Shown piece by piece: positions 23,845 through 33,420 of a stretch of 64,000 nt of DNA. Made by a program: the position numbers and the translations under genes. Origin of the DNA: Butyricicoccus porcorum (GTDB taxonomy: Bacteria > Bacillota > Clostridia > Oscillospirales > Butyricicoccaceae); assembly GCF_002157465.1 (NCBI RefSeq), contig NZ_NHOC01000004.1, forward strand, positions 20,640 through 84,639, read 5' to 3'. How positions within the stretch are numbered: the first letter of the stretch is position 1; every line of letters begins with the position of its first letter. The notes under the pieces were generated by a model that was given only the letters and a program-made list of their open reading frames with translations, had not been told where the DNA came from and made no database searches.

Positions 23845-24698
23845 GCCTGCATCTGTCCGGGCAGCCTGCGTGCGCGGAACTGTTCGATCATATAATGCGT
23901 CAGATCAAGCGGGTCTTCCTCATATGCCGGCGGAATTTCATCCGGTGTAAACCATCCTGCTTCCTTCAGTTCATCTTCCTGAAGCGTGATTTTATCGCTG
24001 CCGTCCAGTTCTGCCCAGTAGCCGATCATCTGTGCCCCAGAGAAGCCCCACGGCTGATTGCCATAGTATTGCAGATTCTTAATCTTCAGACCAGTTTCTT
24101 CGAGTACCTCACGATGCACGGTCTCCTCCATCGTTTCGCCCACGCTCATATAACCGGAAACCAGTGCATAGACTGGATTTTTATAGACCGAAGAACGGGT
24201 CAGCAAAATGCGGTCACCATTGCGCACACCGACAATCACTGCCGGACACACGGTCGGATAGGTGACCGAATGGCAGTCCTCATTGGTACAGCGCATGGCC
24301 AGCTCTTTTGCATCCGGGCGCATCGGAGCGCCGCACACACCGCAGAAGCGATGTGTCTGGAACCACTGGTACAGATGCAGGCCGGTAACTGCTGCAAGCC
24401 GCAGCCAGCGCGGTTGGGCGGTACGCAGGCAGCGCGAAACATCCTTTTTCAACTGACTGCGGATATCCTCCGGCAGATCGAGTACAGTGAAAAACTGGAT
24501 GCCGTCCACCTCCAGCATATGTACCAGCAGCTCATCCAAGCCGCCCAGTGCACACCAGTCACGATATGTCGGCAGCGTGCCGGTTTCCGGCAGCAGGAAC
24601 ACATCGGTATGCTCAAACAGCAGCACAAAATCGGTTGCCTTCGGCTTTGGTTTTGCAAATTCGGTACTGAGCATATGCTGTCCAATTTCCTGAATCAT
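23841..24698 (-). CDS. nudC: NADH pyrophosphatase / NAD-cap hydrolase (Nudix, NudC type)
   Basis: NudC cleaves NADH to NMNH and AMP and removes NAD caps from RNA. The 285-residue protein has the N-terminal domain, a zinc ribbon (CGVCG ... CTNEDC) and the Nudix box, from GYMSVGETMEETVHREVLEE with the TGL after it. The NudC-specific SQPWPFPxS motif appears as NQPWGFSGAQ, slightly changed. It is the first gene of a five-gene operon, behind GGGAGG, with its own promoter at 24781-24808. Confidence 0.93.
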   Translation of the reverse strand: MIQEIGQHMLSTEFAKPKPKATDFVLLFEHTDVFLLPETGTLPTYRDWCALGGLDELLVHMLEVDGIQFFTVLDLPEDIRSQLKKDVSRCLRTAQPRWLRLAAVTGLHLYQWFQTHRFCGVCGAPMRPDAKELAMRCTNEDCHSVTYPTVCPAVIVGVRNGDRILLTRSSVYKNPVYALVSGYMSVGETMEETVHREVLEETGLKIKNLQYYGNQPWGFSGAQMIGYWAELDGSDKITLQEDELKEAGWFTPDEIPPAYEEDPLDLTHYMIEQFRARRLPGQMQA

Positions 24699-24780
24699 AG
24701 GTATCCTCCCAATTCATTTCTGTGAATGAATATCTTTTTATTTTATTGCGGTCATATTATGCATTTCTACCGCTTCTTTT

Positions 24781-24808
24781 ATTATACGTTCTGTCGTGTA
24801 AAATGCAA
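24781..24808 (-). promoter_or_regulatory. Promoter of the nudC-hypAB operon
   Basis: On the minus strand TTGCAT, 16 bp and TATAAT lie about 85 bp before nudC, divergent from the next promoter. Confidence 0.7.
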
Positions 24809-24828
24809 GCATTTCTGCCGGCTCCGAG

Positions 24829-24857
24829 TTGAACAGCACGTAAAATTTCAGTATAAT
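24829..24857 (+). promoter_or_regulatory. Promoter of the aldolase-mtnA-mtaD operon
   Basis: TTGAAC, a 17-bp spacer and TATAAT lie 31 bp before the aldolase start. I see no SAM riboswitch in the short leader. Confidence 0.8.
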
Positions 24858-24887
24858 AACTATGGTATTGATTGGAGGGAATCACAG

Positions 24888-25526
24888 ATGAAACCATCCT
24901 TATGTCATCTCACGCCGCTGCGGGCAGACATTGTCTCGACCGCGCAGCGTGCATATCATTCCGGCCTGATGGCAGGAACCAGCGGAAACCTGAGCTGCTA
25001 TGACCCGGAGAGCGGCTGTATGGCGATTACGCCGAGCAACATGGATTATTCGGTCATGACACCGGAGGACATCGTTCTGATGCAGCTGGACGGCACCGTG
25101 CTGGACGGCGGCAAGCCGTCGTCCGAATGGAAAATGCACGCAGAGCTTTATCAAAATCTGCCGGAGGTGCGCGCCGTCGTGCACACGCACTCGCCCAACG
25201 CCACCGCCTATGCCGTGCTGCGCCGGGAAATCCCGTGCGTGCTTGTTGAAATGCTGCTGTTCCTCGGCGGCAGCATCGAGGTCGCGGCATATGCCGCCCA
25301 GGGCTCCGCCGCCGTCGGCACACACTGTCTGCCTATTCTGCGCCGCAAACCCGCCTGTCTGCTCGCCAACCACGGCGTTGTGACAACAGGAGCCACTCTC
25401 GAGCAGGCGTACACCAACAGTATATACGTCGAGGATTCCGCCAAAATAGTCCGGCTCGCCATGAGTACGGGCAGCCCAATTCCGGCGGTCATCGATGAGG
25501 AAGGAAGCAAACCCTACCATGAATGA
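24888..25526 (+). CDS. Class II aldolase, probable 5-methylthioribulose/5-deoxyribulose 1-phosphate aldolase
   Basis: Class II (adducin-type) aldolases split ketose 1-phosphates to DHAP and an aldehyde using zinc. The 212-residue protein has TSGNLS (31-36), the acid-base Glu80 in SSEWKMH, and zinc ligands His99/His101 (HTH) and His162 (NHG). By sequence alone it could be a fuculose-phosphate aldolase. The next genes (mtnA and mtaD) make the DHAP shunt for 5'-methylthioadenosine or 5'-deoxyadenosine salvage the better assignment. The ATG at 24888 follows GGAGGG. Confidence 0.87.
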   Translation: MKPSLCHLTPLRADIVSTAQRAYHSGLMAGTSGNLSCYDPESGCMAITPSNMDYSVMTPEDIVLMQLDGTVLDGGKPSSEWKMHAELYQNLPEVRAVVHTHSPNATAYAVLRREIPCVLVEMLLFLGGSIEVAAYAAQGSAAVGTHCLPILRRKPACLLANHGVVTTGATLEQAYTNSIYVEDSAKIVRLAMSTGSPIPAVIDEEGSKPYHE

Positions 25527-26610
25527 ATATCTGTCCGACCACGTCCATCTGACTGACGACGGCACAGCTGTCGTCATCCTCGACCAGACACAGCTCCCCT
25601 GCCGCACAGAATATCTGACTCTGCGCACAGCGCAGGAAATGTTCGATGCCATCCGGCTTTTGCAGGTACGTGGTGCGCCCGCCATCGGTATCTGTGCGGC
25701 ATATGACCTGTATGTGCTCGCACAGCAGGTTTCGTCCGATACACCGGAGGCATTCCTCACACAGCTCCGGCAGCAGGCGGACTATCTGGCATCCTCCCGC
25801 CCGACTGCGGTCAATCTGAGCTGGGCGCTGAACCGTATGCTGGACATCGCCGCTGCACAGACATCCATCGCGGACATGCTGTCCGCCCTGCACCGCGAAT
25901 GTATCGCCATCCACGAGGAAGACATCGCAATGTGCCGCGCCATTTCGGAATACGGCCTGACGCTTATCAAAGACGGCGACGGCATCCTGACGCACTGCAA
26001 TGCAGGTCCACTGGCCACCTCGCGCTACGGCACTGCACTCGGCCCGCTGTTCCTCGGCAAAGAACGTGGCATGCATTTCCATGTCTTTTCCGATGAAACC
26101 CGTCCACTGCTTCAGGGCGCGCGGCTTACCTCCTATGAACTCAGCCGCGCGGGCATTGACGTCACTCTGATCTGCGACAATATGGCCAGCCTGGTCATGA
26201 AAAATGGCTGGATACAGGCGTGCTTTGTCGGCTGTGACCGCGTCGCGGCCAATGGAGATACCGCAAACAAAATCGGTACCTCCGGCGTCGCCATTCTTGC
26301 CCGGCACTACGGTATTCCGTTCTATGTACTCGGCCCGACGTCCACCATTGATCTGTCCTGTGCGACCGGCGCGGATATTCCGATTGAACAGCGCGACCCT
26401 GAGGAAATCAAACAGAAATTCTATGCCGAACCGATGGCGCTGCCGGAGGTCAAGTGCTACAATCCCGCATTTGATGTCACCGACCAAAGCCTGATCTCCG
26501 GCATTGTCACCGAATACGGCATCTGCCGCGCGCCATATACCGAAAGCCTGCGCACGGTCTTTGCACAGAAAACCGCCGGACAATCCGGCGAAGGGAGGAA
26601 TCCGCTTTGA
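25519..26610 (+). CDS. mtnA: S-methyl-5-thioribose-1-phosphate isomerase
   Basis: MtnA turns (methylthio)ribose 1-phosphate into the ribulose 1-phosphate, the substrate for the aldolase encoded before it. The 363-residue protein shows [16 protein letters not shown] with the catalytic cysteine, DETRPLLQG, and [17 protein letters not shown] with the catalytic aspartate. The ATG at 25519 overlaps the aldolase gene by eight bases and follows AGGAAGGA. The order aldolase-mtnA-mtaD indicates a short salvage route instead of the full methionine salvage pathway. Confidence 0.95.
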   Translation: MNEYLSDHVHLTDDGTAVVILDQTQLPCRTEYLTLRTAQEMFDAIRLLQVRGAPAIGICAAYDLYVLAQQVSSDTPEAFLTQLRQQADYLASSRPTAVNLSWALNRMLDIAAAQTSIADMLSALHRECIAIHEEDIAMCRAISEYGLTLIKDGDGILTHCNAGPLATSRYGTALGPLFLGKERGMHFHVFSDETRPLLQGARLTSYELSRAGIDVTLICDNMASLVMKNGWIQACFVGCDRVAANGDTANKIGTSGVAILARHYGIPFYVLGPTSTIDLSCATGADIPIEQRDPEEIKQKFYAEPMALPEVKCYNPAFDVTDQSLISGIVTEYGICRAPYTESLRTVFAQKTAGQSGEGRNPL

Positions 26611-27881
26611 ACACCCGCCTGTATAACGCCCGCATTCTGACCATGGCGGACGGAACTGAACCCATCTGGGGCGAAATCTGGATTGAAAACGACAAAATTA
26701 CTTATGTCGGCGCGGAAAAGCCGACGGAGATCCATTGGGATGTCGAGCGCAATGTCTGCGGCAATCTGATTCTGCCCGGCTTCAAAAATGCGCACACGCA
26801 TTCTGCGATGACATTCCTGCGCTCGTATGCCGATGACCTGCCGTTGCACGATTGGCTGAACACACAGGTATTCCCGATGGAGGCCAAACTGAACGAAGAC
26901 CTGATCTACCATCTGTCCAAGCTCGCCATTCTGGAATACCTCACAAGTGGTATCACGGCGAATTTCGACATGTACCTCACACCGGATTCCATTGTACAGG
27001 CGTCCATTGACTGCGGCTTCCGCACCGTACTGACCGGTGCCGTCAACGATTTCAGCCAGTCTGCCGCCCTGATCGGTGAATGGTACCAGAAATACAACGG
27101 TTATCACCCGCTGATCTCATTCGAGCTTGGTTTCCATGCGGAATACACCACCTCGCGCGATATTCTTGAGGATCTCGCGGCACTCGCTGCGCTGTACCGC
27201 GCCCCGGTCTACACACACAATTCAGAAACCGCATCCGAAGTGCAGTCCTGTGTCGAAAAGACCGGCATGACACCGACACAGTACCTCGACTCACTGCACC
27301 TGTTCGACTACGGCGGCGGCGGATATCACTGCGTCCACATCACGCCGGAGGACATTGAGATTTTCAAGCAGCGCGGTATTTCCGTCATCACAAACCCGGC
27401 ATCCAATCTCAAGCTCGCCAGCGGCATCGCACCGATTCAGGCGCTGCTGGATGCAGGCGTCAATCTCGCCATCGGTACGGACGGTCCGGCGAGCAACAAC
27501 TGTCTCGACATGTTCCGCGAGATGTTCCTGACTACAGCGCTCGCCAAGGTGCGCGAAAATGATGCCTCCGCCGTCGATGCAAACGCCGTGCTGCGCATGG
27601 CGACAGTCGGCGGAGCGAAGGCCATGCGCCTGACCGACTGCGAGACACTGACTCCGGGCAGCCAGGCAGACCTGATCGTCCTCGACCTGAACCAGCCAAA
27701 CATGCAGCCGCTGAACAACATCAGCAAAAACATCGTCTACAGCGGCAGCAAGCAGAACGTCGTGCTGACAATGGTTGCCGGTAAAATTTTGTATGAAAAC
27801 GGACAGTTCGATGTCGGCGAAGATCCTGCATCGATTTACGCCAAGGCAAATGAAATTACCGCACAGCTGAAAGCGCAATAA
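26607..27881 (+). CDS. mtaD: 5-methylthioadenosine/S-adenosylhomocysteine deaminase (amidohydrolase)
   Basis: The enzyme deaminates MTA, SAH or 5'-deoxyadenosine to the inosine derivatives. The 424-residue protein is an amidohydrolase with the metal ligands His63 and His65 (NAHTHSAM), a later FHAEY, the HNSE motif and [10 protein letters not shown] with the metal aspartate. It begins with TTG at 26607 behind GGGAGG, and TTGA overlaps the mtnA stop. A phosphorylase to split the product is not in the window and would have to be elsewhere. Confidence 0.92.
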   Translation: MNTRLYNARILTMADGTEPIWGEIWIENDKITYVGAEKPTEIHWDVERNVCGNLILPGFKNAHTHSAMTFLRSYADDLPLHDWLNTQVFPMEAKLNEDLIYHLSKLAILEYLTSGITANFDMYLTPDSIVQASIDCGFRTVLTGAVNDFSQSAALIGEWYQKYNGYHPLISFELGFHAEYTTSRDILEDLAALAALYRAPVYTHNSETASEVQSCVEKTGMTPTQYLDSLHLFDYGGGGYHCVHITPEDIEIFKQRGISVITNPASNLKLASGIAPIQALLDAGVNLAIGTDGPASNNCLDMFREMFLTTALAKVRENDASAVDANAVLRMATVGGAKAMRLTDCETLTPGSQADLIVLDLNQPNMQPLNNISKNIVYSGSKQNVVLTMVAGKILYENGQFDVGEDPASIYAKANEITAQLKAQ

Positions 27882-27897
27882 ACACACAAATACACGC

Positions 27898-27928
27898 AAA
27901 AAATCCACCCTTGCAGGTGGATTTTTTT
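27898..27928 (+). terminator. Terminator of the aldolase-mtnA-mtaD operon
   Basis: AATCCACC pairs with GGTGGATT around TTGCA, with an A-run before and seven T after. Confidence 0.9.
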
Positions 27929-28036
27929 GCGCGATCTGAAACCGAAGAAATTTTCGACGATTTCGCAAACGCAAGGAATCACCCCGCATTTGCAAAAACA
28001 GGCGAAATTTTCAACTTTTCAGATATGTTATCCATT

Positions 28037-29125
28037 TCAGTCCTGACGAAACTTCTCCGACTGGCTTGCAATCAGATCCACGTCATCGAAATAGTTGATT
28101 TTCATCGCATCGCGCACATCATGCAACGTCTGTGCTGCGACCTCACGCGCCTTTGCGCTGCCTTCCTTCAGGATTTCATAAATCGCCGGAATATCCTTCT
28201 GCAACTCCTTACGGCGCTGACGAATCGGCTCCAGCTCTTCCTGAAGGACATTGTTCAGGAATTTCTTAACCTTGACATCACCGAGACCGCCGCGCTGGTA
28301 ATGGGCCTTGAGTTCATCGAGATTTGCATACTCCGGCCAGTAGCGCTCGAAATGCTCCGGCTTGCAGAATGCATCCAGATAGGTAAAGACCGTATTGCCT
28401 TCAATCTTGCCGGGGTCCTGTACGCGGATGTGATCCGGATCGGTATACATACTCATGATTTTCTTGCGCACTTCCTCCGGTTCATCCGACAGGTAAATGC
28501 AGTTGCCGAGCGATTTGCTCATCTTCGCCTTACCATCAATGCCCGGCAGGCGCATGCATGCCTGATTGTCCGGCAGAAGAATCTGCGGCATGGTCAGGGT
28601 CTCGCCGTATACACTGTTGAACTTATGGACGATTTCGCGCGTCTGCTCGACCATCGGCATCTGATCCTCGCCCGCCGGGACAGTAGTCGCCTGGAATGCG
28701 GTGATATCGGACGCCTGGCTGATCGGATAGGTGAAGAAACCAACCGGAATGCTGGCCTCAAAATTGCGCATCTGGATTTCCGACTTGACGGTCGGGTTGC
28801 GTTGCAGGCGGGATACCGTGACGAGATTCATATAATAGGTCGTCAACTCGCACAGCTGCGGCACCTGTGACTGAATAAACAGTGTAGACTTTGACGGATC
28901 CAGACCACAGGACAGATAGTCCAGTGCGACCTCAATGATGTTCTGGCGAACCTTCTCCGGATTGTCGGCGTTGTCGGTCAATGCCTGCGCGTCTGCAATC
29001 ATGATGTAAATTTTATCATATTCTCCGGAATTCTGTAATTCAACACGCCGTCTCAGCGAGCCGACATAATGTCCTACATGCAGTCTGCCGGTCGGACGGT
29101 CTCCGGTCAAAATAATCTTACCCAA
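28037..29125 (-). CDS. trpS: Tryptophanyl-tRNA synthetase
   Basis: TrpS charges tRNA-Trp. The 362-residue class I synthetase has the HIGH-type motif [13 protein letters not shown] near the N-terminus, AGEDQ in the active site and KMSKS in AKMSKSLGN. It starts with TTG at 29125: AGGAGG lies seven bases upstream, and the homology begins there, while the longer reading from 29212 is not conserved-looking. The leader is short (under 100 bases) and has no clear T-box. Confidence 0.95.
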   Translation of the reverse strand: MGKIILTGDRPTGRLHVGHYVGSLRRRVELQNSGEYDKIYIMIADAQALTDNADNPEKVRQNIIEVALDYLSCGLDPSKSTLFIQSQVPQLCELTTYYMNLVTVSRLQRNPTVKSEIQMRNFEASIPVGFFTYPISQASDITAFQATTVPAGEDQMPMVEQTREIVHKFNSVYGETLTMPQILLPDNQACMRLPGIDGKAKMSKSLGNCIYLSDEPEEVRKKIMSMYTDPDHIRVQDPGKIEGNTVFTYLDAFCKPEHFERYWPEYANLDELKAHYQRGGLGDVKVKKFLNNVLQEELEPIRQRRKELQKDIPAIYEILKEGSAKAREVAAQTLHDVRDAMKINYFDDVDLIASQSEKFRQD

Positions 29126-29248
29126 TGTACTTCCTCCTAAGCGGCGCACAGCACACAGCATGCGCACGTTTGTTTCCTTTACTAATGTAATACAAAATGC
29201 CCATAAATGCAAGTTATTTTGTACGCTGTGTCTTGCACAAAACGCAGA

Positions 29249-29276
29249 AGAAGCATGGCATACATGCCATGCTTCT
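29249..29276 (-). terminator. Terminator-like hairpin after the DUF1540 gene
   Basis: AGAAGCATGGCAT pairs perfectly with ATGCCATGCTTCT; on the minus strand it is followed by TCTGCGTTTT. It lies between the DUF1540 gene and trpS. Confidence 0.7.
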
Positions 29277-29343
29277 CCCGCAGAACAATGGTTCCTGTCC
29301 GAACGCTCCGGCCAGACGGCTGCCCGGCCTGTCCGGCAGGCGA

Positions 29344-29511
29344 TCAGCCCATCTGGAACGATTCGCAGTCAGTGCACTTCTTCTCAGTCGGGTTCATCTC
29401 ATGGGTGCCGACCTGAATGCTCTCGAGCGCGCAATAATCTGCGTCAGAACAATGGTTCTTGCACTGCTGTACCGAACAGCGGATGCTCTTGTTTGCATGA
29501 CATTTGTCCAT
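29344..29511 (-). CDS. Small cysteine-rich DUF1540 protein
   Basis: This 55-residue protein is a DUF1540 member: cysteines in [30 protein letters not shown] and KKCTDCESF are the family pattern and could hold a metal. The function is unknown; the family is common in spore-forming Clostridia. The ATG at 29511 has AAGGAGG at the ideal distance. It is probably monocistronic, ending at the hairpin at 29249. Confidence 0.88.
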   Translation of the reverse strand: MDKCHANKSIRCSVQQCKNHCSDADYCALESIQVGTHEMNPTEKKCTDCESFQMG

Positions 29512-29568
29512 CATAACAATGTCCTCCTTTTGATTGGTTCACCTATAGCATGCCCGCCCGCGCACAAT

Positions 29569-30249
29569 TTATTCACTCTGCTGTGCGTTCTGGAGCGCTT
29601 GTGCATCATAGGCTCCCTGTACCATATTGAGAAAATCGTTCCATTTGTTCTCATGAATGATGGTCTGTGGACAGATTTTTCCGGAAAAATCGCGGTGCTG
29701 CTTGACAGCATCCAGCGGCAAGTCATATTTGAGCAGCAGATATGCCGTCAGCTGTGCCGCGTTGCGCATTGTGTGGTCAAAATTTCCGCCCGCATTGACG
29801 CACAGCTCAATGCCAATACCGCACTGATTGCCGCCGCCCGGCGTCATGCGGTCACCCGCATGGTAACCAACCTCGTTGTCCGGCAGATGATGCCAGATTT
29901 CCGTATCGTCTACCGTATAATGCCAGCTTTTCTGTTCCTTCCAGCAATTTTCATGGATGTATTCGTTGTGTGCCTTTGCGGTTGCATGCGCACCCGTATT
30001 GTCAGTTTCATGGATTACAATATAGCGCACCGTGCGTTTTTTCCCCGGACGCGCCGGTGAATCCTGCGGGATGTAATCGGTATGTACGGCAAGACCTGCA
30101 ATGGAATCCGGTGCGTCCGATTGCTCCTGTGAAGACTCCGGGCCGAAAACCGCATACAGCACACATGCCGACAGCGTAACGGCGAGAATGGCACCGAACA
30201 GCAGCCAGAGCATGGCACCCGATGATACTTTTTTCTTTTTCCGTGCCAC
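29569..30249 (-). CDS. N-acetylmuramoyl-L-alanine amidase (Amidase_2), membrane anchored
   Basis: The enzyme cuts the bond between muramic acid and the stem peptide of peptidoglycan. The 226-residue protein has an N-terminal membrane segment (about 13-35) and an Amidase_2/PGRP domain from about 70. IVIHETDNTG holds the first zinc histidine, and QHRDFSGKICP holds the last histidine and the final cysteine zinc ligand. The C-terminus is Gln/Ala-rich. There is no SH3 or LysM domain. The gene stands alone, possibly acting in growth or sporulation. Confidence 0.93.
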   Translation of the reverse strand: MARKKKKVSSGAMLWLLFGAILAVTLSACVLYAVFGPESSQEQSDAPDSIAGLAVHTDYIPQDSPARPGKKRTVRYIVIHETDNTGAHATAKAHNEYIHENCWKEQKSWHYTVDDTEIWHHLPDNEVGYHAGDRMTPGGGNQCGIGIELCVNAGGNFDHTMRNAAQLTAYLLLKYDLPLDAVKQHRDFSGKICPQTIIHENKWNDFLNMVQGAYDAQALQNAQQSE

Positions 30250-30335
30250 TGCGCCTCACCTCCGCCGCAAAACAATGTATGTGGAACGGTTCTGAAAAAT
30301 CCCGCCCGGAACAAATTCCGAACGGGATTGGAAAT

Positions 30336-31838
30336 TCAAACAGACTTTTTCTTCCGCAATGCAAACAAGGATTTTCTTCTGGAAGACTTCGCCGTCTGAG
30401 GATATTTTCTGATCTTTACCAGGTAATAGATAACTGCCAGAATCACAGACAGATAGAACGACGCATTCGGACGGCGCAGGATACCTGCCGTATTATATGC
30501 GTTAATCAGTGCCAGCAACAGCGAAATGCCAAAGGCGCCCGCATCCAGCGTAAAATATTTTTTCGCGTCCTTCACCAGCGCCCAGCCGACAAGATACAGG
30601 AAATACGCCAGAAATGCCAGAAACAAAATAAGCCCGACGATGCCATACAGGAAATAGATGCCGTGGAAATCGTTCTCTACGTCATACATGTCACCCTTGT
30701 ATACCATCTTATCGCGTTCCAGGCCAAACAGGCGGGATGAGAACGGCTCCTCATCCATCAGCAGCGAGCAGAACATGATTTTACTCATGCGTGCACCGGT
30801 GATCTGGGAGACATCCGTGGAAAAATTGCAGTTTTCCATCACCTTCTCCACGCCAAACCGCTGTACGAGGTCAGAACGGTAATACACATAAATCTGATTG
30901 AACTGACGCATTTTATCGATGCTGGTTTCTTCTTCCTTCTCTTCCTCTGTCAGAACAGAGGTACCGCGGTCAGCCGACATCGAGTTGAGCACACTCTGCT
31001 TTTCCTGCATCGTCTGGCCATAGCTCATCTGATGCTCATACATCGGAGAAATTTTGAAACACACAAGGCTGATGGCTGCAACCAGCACGAGAATACCATA
31101 TTTCACTTTATCTGCATACCCGCATACCGCCGTGACAAAAAGAATGCCGATGGTGGAGGCAAAAATCGCCATATATGCCAGCCGGGTACCGAGAAAATAC
31201 AGCTGTCCACAGCTCAGGACGGCCACCACAGCCAAAATCCATGGCTGTTTTGCCCGATATGCCATACAGAGCAGCACCGGTGTCAGCATACTCATAATGG
31301 ATGCCTGTGAATTGGTAGTCGAAAACCAGCCCAGAATCCCCGACTGCGTGTCCACATAGGTATGCGGATTGGTGCCGGTGATGACACTGAGCAGAACGAC
31401 AATCGTGATGATACCGAAGGAAATAAAAAATCCAGCTTTGACCCAGCGGAATGTGCGCGGGTCAGCCTTTAAAAGCGAAATAAAACAGAAGGTGAACAGC
31501 GGGATTTGAATCACACGGATATAATTCGTGAAATCCGCAACCGGGCTGACATACCCCGCGATGAAGCAGCCCGCCATATGCAGCACAAAAAAGACCGCGC
31601 ATACTGCCGCAAGATACCAGTAATACTTCCGGCGGTCGGAAAGGATGTAACCCGCCAGCGCCGTTGCCGCCAGCACCAGCATGCGCAGCAGCAGCGAAGG
31701 TGCGGTGCTCATTCCCAATCGATCCAGCCAGAAGGACAGGACATCCATCGCCGGCTGGGCGGCGAATAAAACAAAGATACACACAGCCAGATGCTGTTTC
31801 AGCACTGACCGGCATCGCTCCAACAATTGAACAGCCAT
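30336..31838 (-). CDS. O-antigen ligase-like polytopic membrane protein (copy 1)
   Basis: The protein of about 500 residues has roughly twelve hydrophobic segments and one long hydrophilic loop in the C-terminal half, the layout of the O-antigen ligase/polymerase (Wzy/WaaL) superfamily, which joins sugar polymers outside the membrane. VENDFHGIYFLYGIVGL near the C-terminus is shared with the next gene, and both begin with RxxLAVCIFVLFAAQPAMDV-like segments, so they are tandem paralogues. No glycosyltransferases are adjacent. The second of two neighbouring ATG codons (31838) suits AGGAG. Confidence 0.85.
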   Translation of the reverse strand: MAVQLLERCRSVLKQHLAVCIFVLFAAQPAMDVLSFWLDRLGMSTAPSLLLRMLVLAATALAGYILSDRRKYYWYLAAVCAVFFVLHMAGCFIAGYVSPVADFTNYIRVIQIPLFTFCFISLLKADPRTFRWVKAGFFISFGIITIVVLLSVITGTNPHTYVDTQSGILGWFSTTNSQASIMSMLTPVLLCMAYRAKQPWILAVVAVLSCGQLYFLGTRLAYMAIFASTIGILFVTAVCGYADKVKYGILVLVAAISLVCFKISPMYEHQMSYGQTMQEKQSVLNSMSADRGTSVLTEEEKEEETSIDKMRQFNQIYVYYRSDLVQRFGVEKVMENCNFSTDVSQITGARMSKIMFCSLLMDEEPFSSRLFGLERDKMVYKGDMYDVENDFHGIYFLYGIVGLILFLAFLAYFLYLVGWALVKDAKKYFTLDAGAFGISLLLALINAYNTAGILRRPNASFYLSVILAVIYYLVKIRKYPQTAKSSRRKSLFALRKKKSV

Positions 31839-31940
31839 CATAGACTCCTAACAATACCCTTTCTCTATTTGCCATATGCGGGAAAACAGCAATTTTCCCT
31901 TGGATAACGCAACACATTATACCGTTCGACAAGAAACTTG

Positions 31941-33398
31941 TCAAGCAGGCGGCAGCTCTTCCTGCTCCGCGCTGTACGCTTTGATTTTTACAAAATAATA
32001 GATTACTGCCAGCACAACGGACAGGTAAAACGAAGCATTTGGACGACGCACAACGCCGGCCGTACAATAGACATGCACGAGCAGCAGGCACAGCGATATG
32101 CCGAACGCGCCCGCTTCCAGCGTGAAATACCGTGAAAAATCACGCAGCATGGCTCGCACGATCAGCCACGCAAAATACAACAGGAACAGAATAAACGCTG
32201 CAAGCCCGACAGCACCGTACAGATAAAAGATGCCGTGAAAATCGTTCTCCACATCATAGGTCTCGCCGTCCCACGTCATGTCGGACAGCTCCATGCCGAA
32301 CAGTACGGCAGGCAGACCGGTGTCTTCCATCAAAAGCCGACAATACGTGATTTTCATCTCGCGCCAGCCGGACAGGCGCTCCGCATCGCGTGAATAGCCG
32401 TATTGCTGCATGACACGCGCCGCGCCGAACCGATCGACCAGCCCGCCCAGATGCTCCTCATAAACCGGGAGCAGACACAGCTCCGGCGACTGCTCCACCG
32501 TTGTGCCGTATTCCTCCTCTGCCTGTGCAATCATCTCGTCTGCGCGCTGCTGCTTTTCGCGTACAATGTCCTGATGCTCCGCCTGATTGCGGTACATCGG
32601 TGAAACAAAATAGCCCGCACCGCAGATAACTGCCCCTGCCAGCAAAATAGCTGCCGCCTTTTTGTCCAATCGACGGCACAGCAGCATGACGAGAATCAGT
32701 CCGGTGGCGCTGACGAAAATCGCCAAATACGCCAGCCGCGTCGCAAACAGATACAGCACCCCGAACGAAGCTACTGCTGCTGCCACTGTCCACAGTGTTT
32801 TTTTGGCCCGGATCGCCTGCATCAGCAGCACGGGAACCAATGCCGATAAAATCGCACTCTGCGAATTGGCGAAATAAAACCAGCCGAGCAAGCCAATGGA
32901 CTTGTTGGGATATGTATACGGATTGGTTCCGGTTGCCGCACTGAGCAGCTCGACCGCGACAATCATGACAAAATTGACGGCAAAGCCGCGCTCTATCGCG
33001 CGGTAGCTGTCCTCCCCGCCCTCGCGCAGGAACGTGACAAAGCAGAAGACAAACAGTGGAATCTGTGCCACACGGATGTAATTGGTGAGATCATAGACCG
33101 GATCGGAATAGCCTGCTGTCCCGCACGCCCAGATATGCCCTGCTGCCAGCAGCATGAGCACGGCACACAGCGCAAAATAAATTTTTCTGTTCCGGCTCAG
33201 CCCAAAGCCCACCAGCGCTGTCCCGGCGAGCATGGCAAACCGCAGCAACAGGGAGACAGTATTTCCTCCGCCCAGTGCATCCAGCCAGTAGGACAGCACA
33301 TCCATACCTGGCTGCGCGATAAACAGCAGCAAAATCAGCTGCGGCAGATGCTGCCGCAGGTACGTCTGCCCCGCCGCAGCAGGTTGTTGTTGTGACAT
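31941..33398 (-). CDS. O-antigen ligase-like polytopic membrane protein (copy 2)
   Basis: A paralogue of the protein at 30336-31838, with the same number and spacing of membrane segments, the QPGMDVLSYWLDALGG start and VENDFHGIFYLYGAVGL. A length of about 485 residues from the ATG at 33398 (AAAGGA upstream) fits; the longer frame to 33479 overlaps spoIIR and has no membrane homology there. The substrate polymer is unknown. The pair lies behind spoIIR in the same direction with small gaps. Confidence 0.85.
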   Translation of the reverse strand: MSQQQPAAAGQTYLRQHLPQLILLLFIAQPGMDVLSYWLDALGGGNTVSLLLRFAMLAGTALVGFGLSRNRKIYFALCAVLMLLAAGHIWACGTAGYSDPVYDLTNYIRVAQIPLFVFCFVTFLREGGEDSYRAIERGFAVNFVMIVAVELLSAATGTNPYTYPNKSIGLLGWFYFANSQSAILSALVPVLLMQAIRAKKTLWTVAAAVASFGVLYLFATRLAYLAIFVSATGLILVMLLCRRLDKKAAAILLAGAVICGAGYFVSPMYRNQAEHQDIVREKQQRADEMIAQAEEEYGTTVEQSPELCLLPVYEEHLGGLVDRFGAARVMQQYGYSRDAERLSGWREMKITYCRLLMEDTGLPAVLFGMELSDMTWDGETYDVENDFHGIFYLYGAVGLAAFILFLLYFAWLIVRAMLRDFSRYFTLEAGAFGISLCLLLVHVYCTAGVVRRPNASFYLSVVLAVIYYFVKIKAYSAEQEELPPA

Positions 33399-33420
33399 AA
33401 GCAAAATTCCTTTCCCCGGT

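Noticed and set aside
27911-28870. Plus-strand open frame of 319 codons
   Set aside because: It is the antisense shadow of trpS.
29126-29343. T-box riboswitch in front of trpS
   Set aside because: The leader is short and lacks a recognisable T-box sequence; the only strong stem belongs to the DUF1540 gene end.
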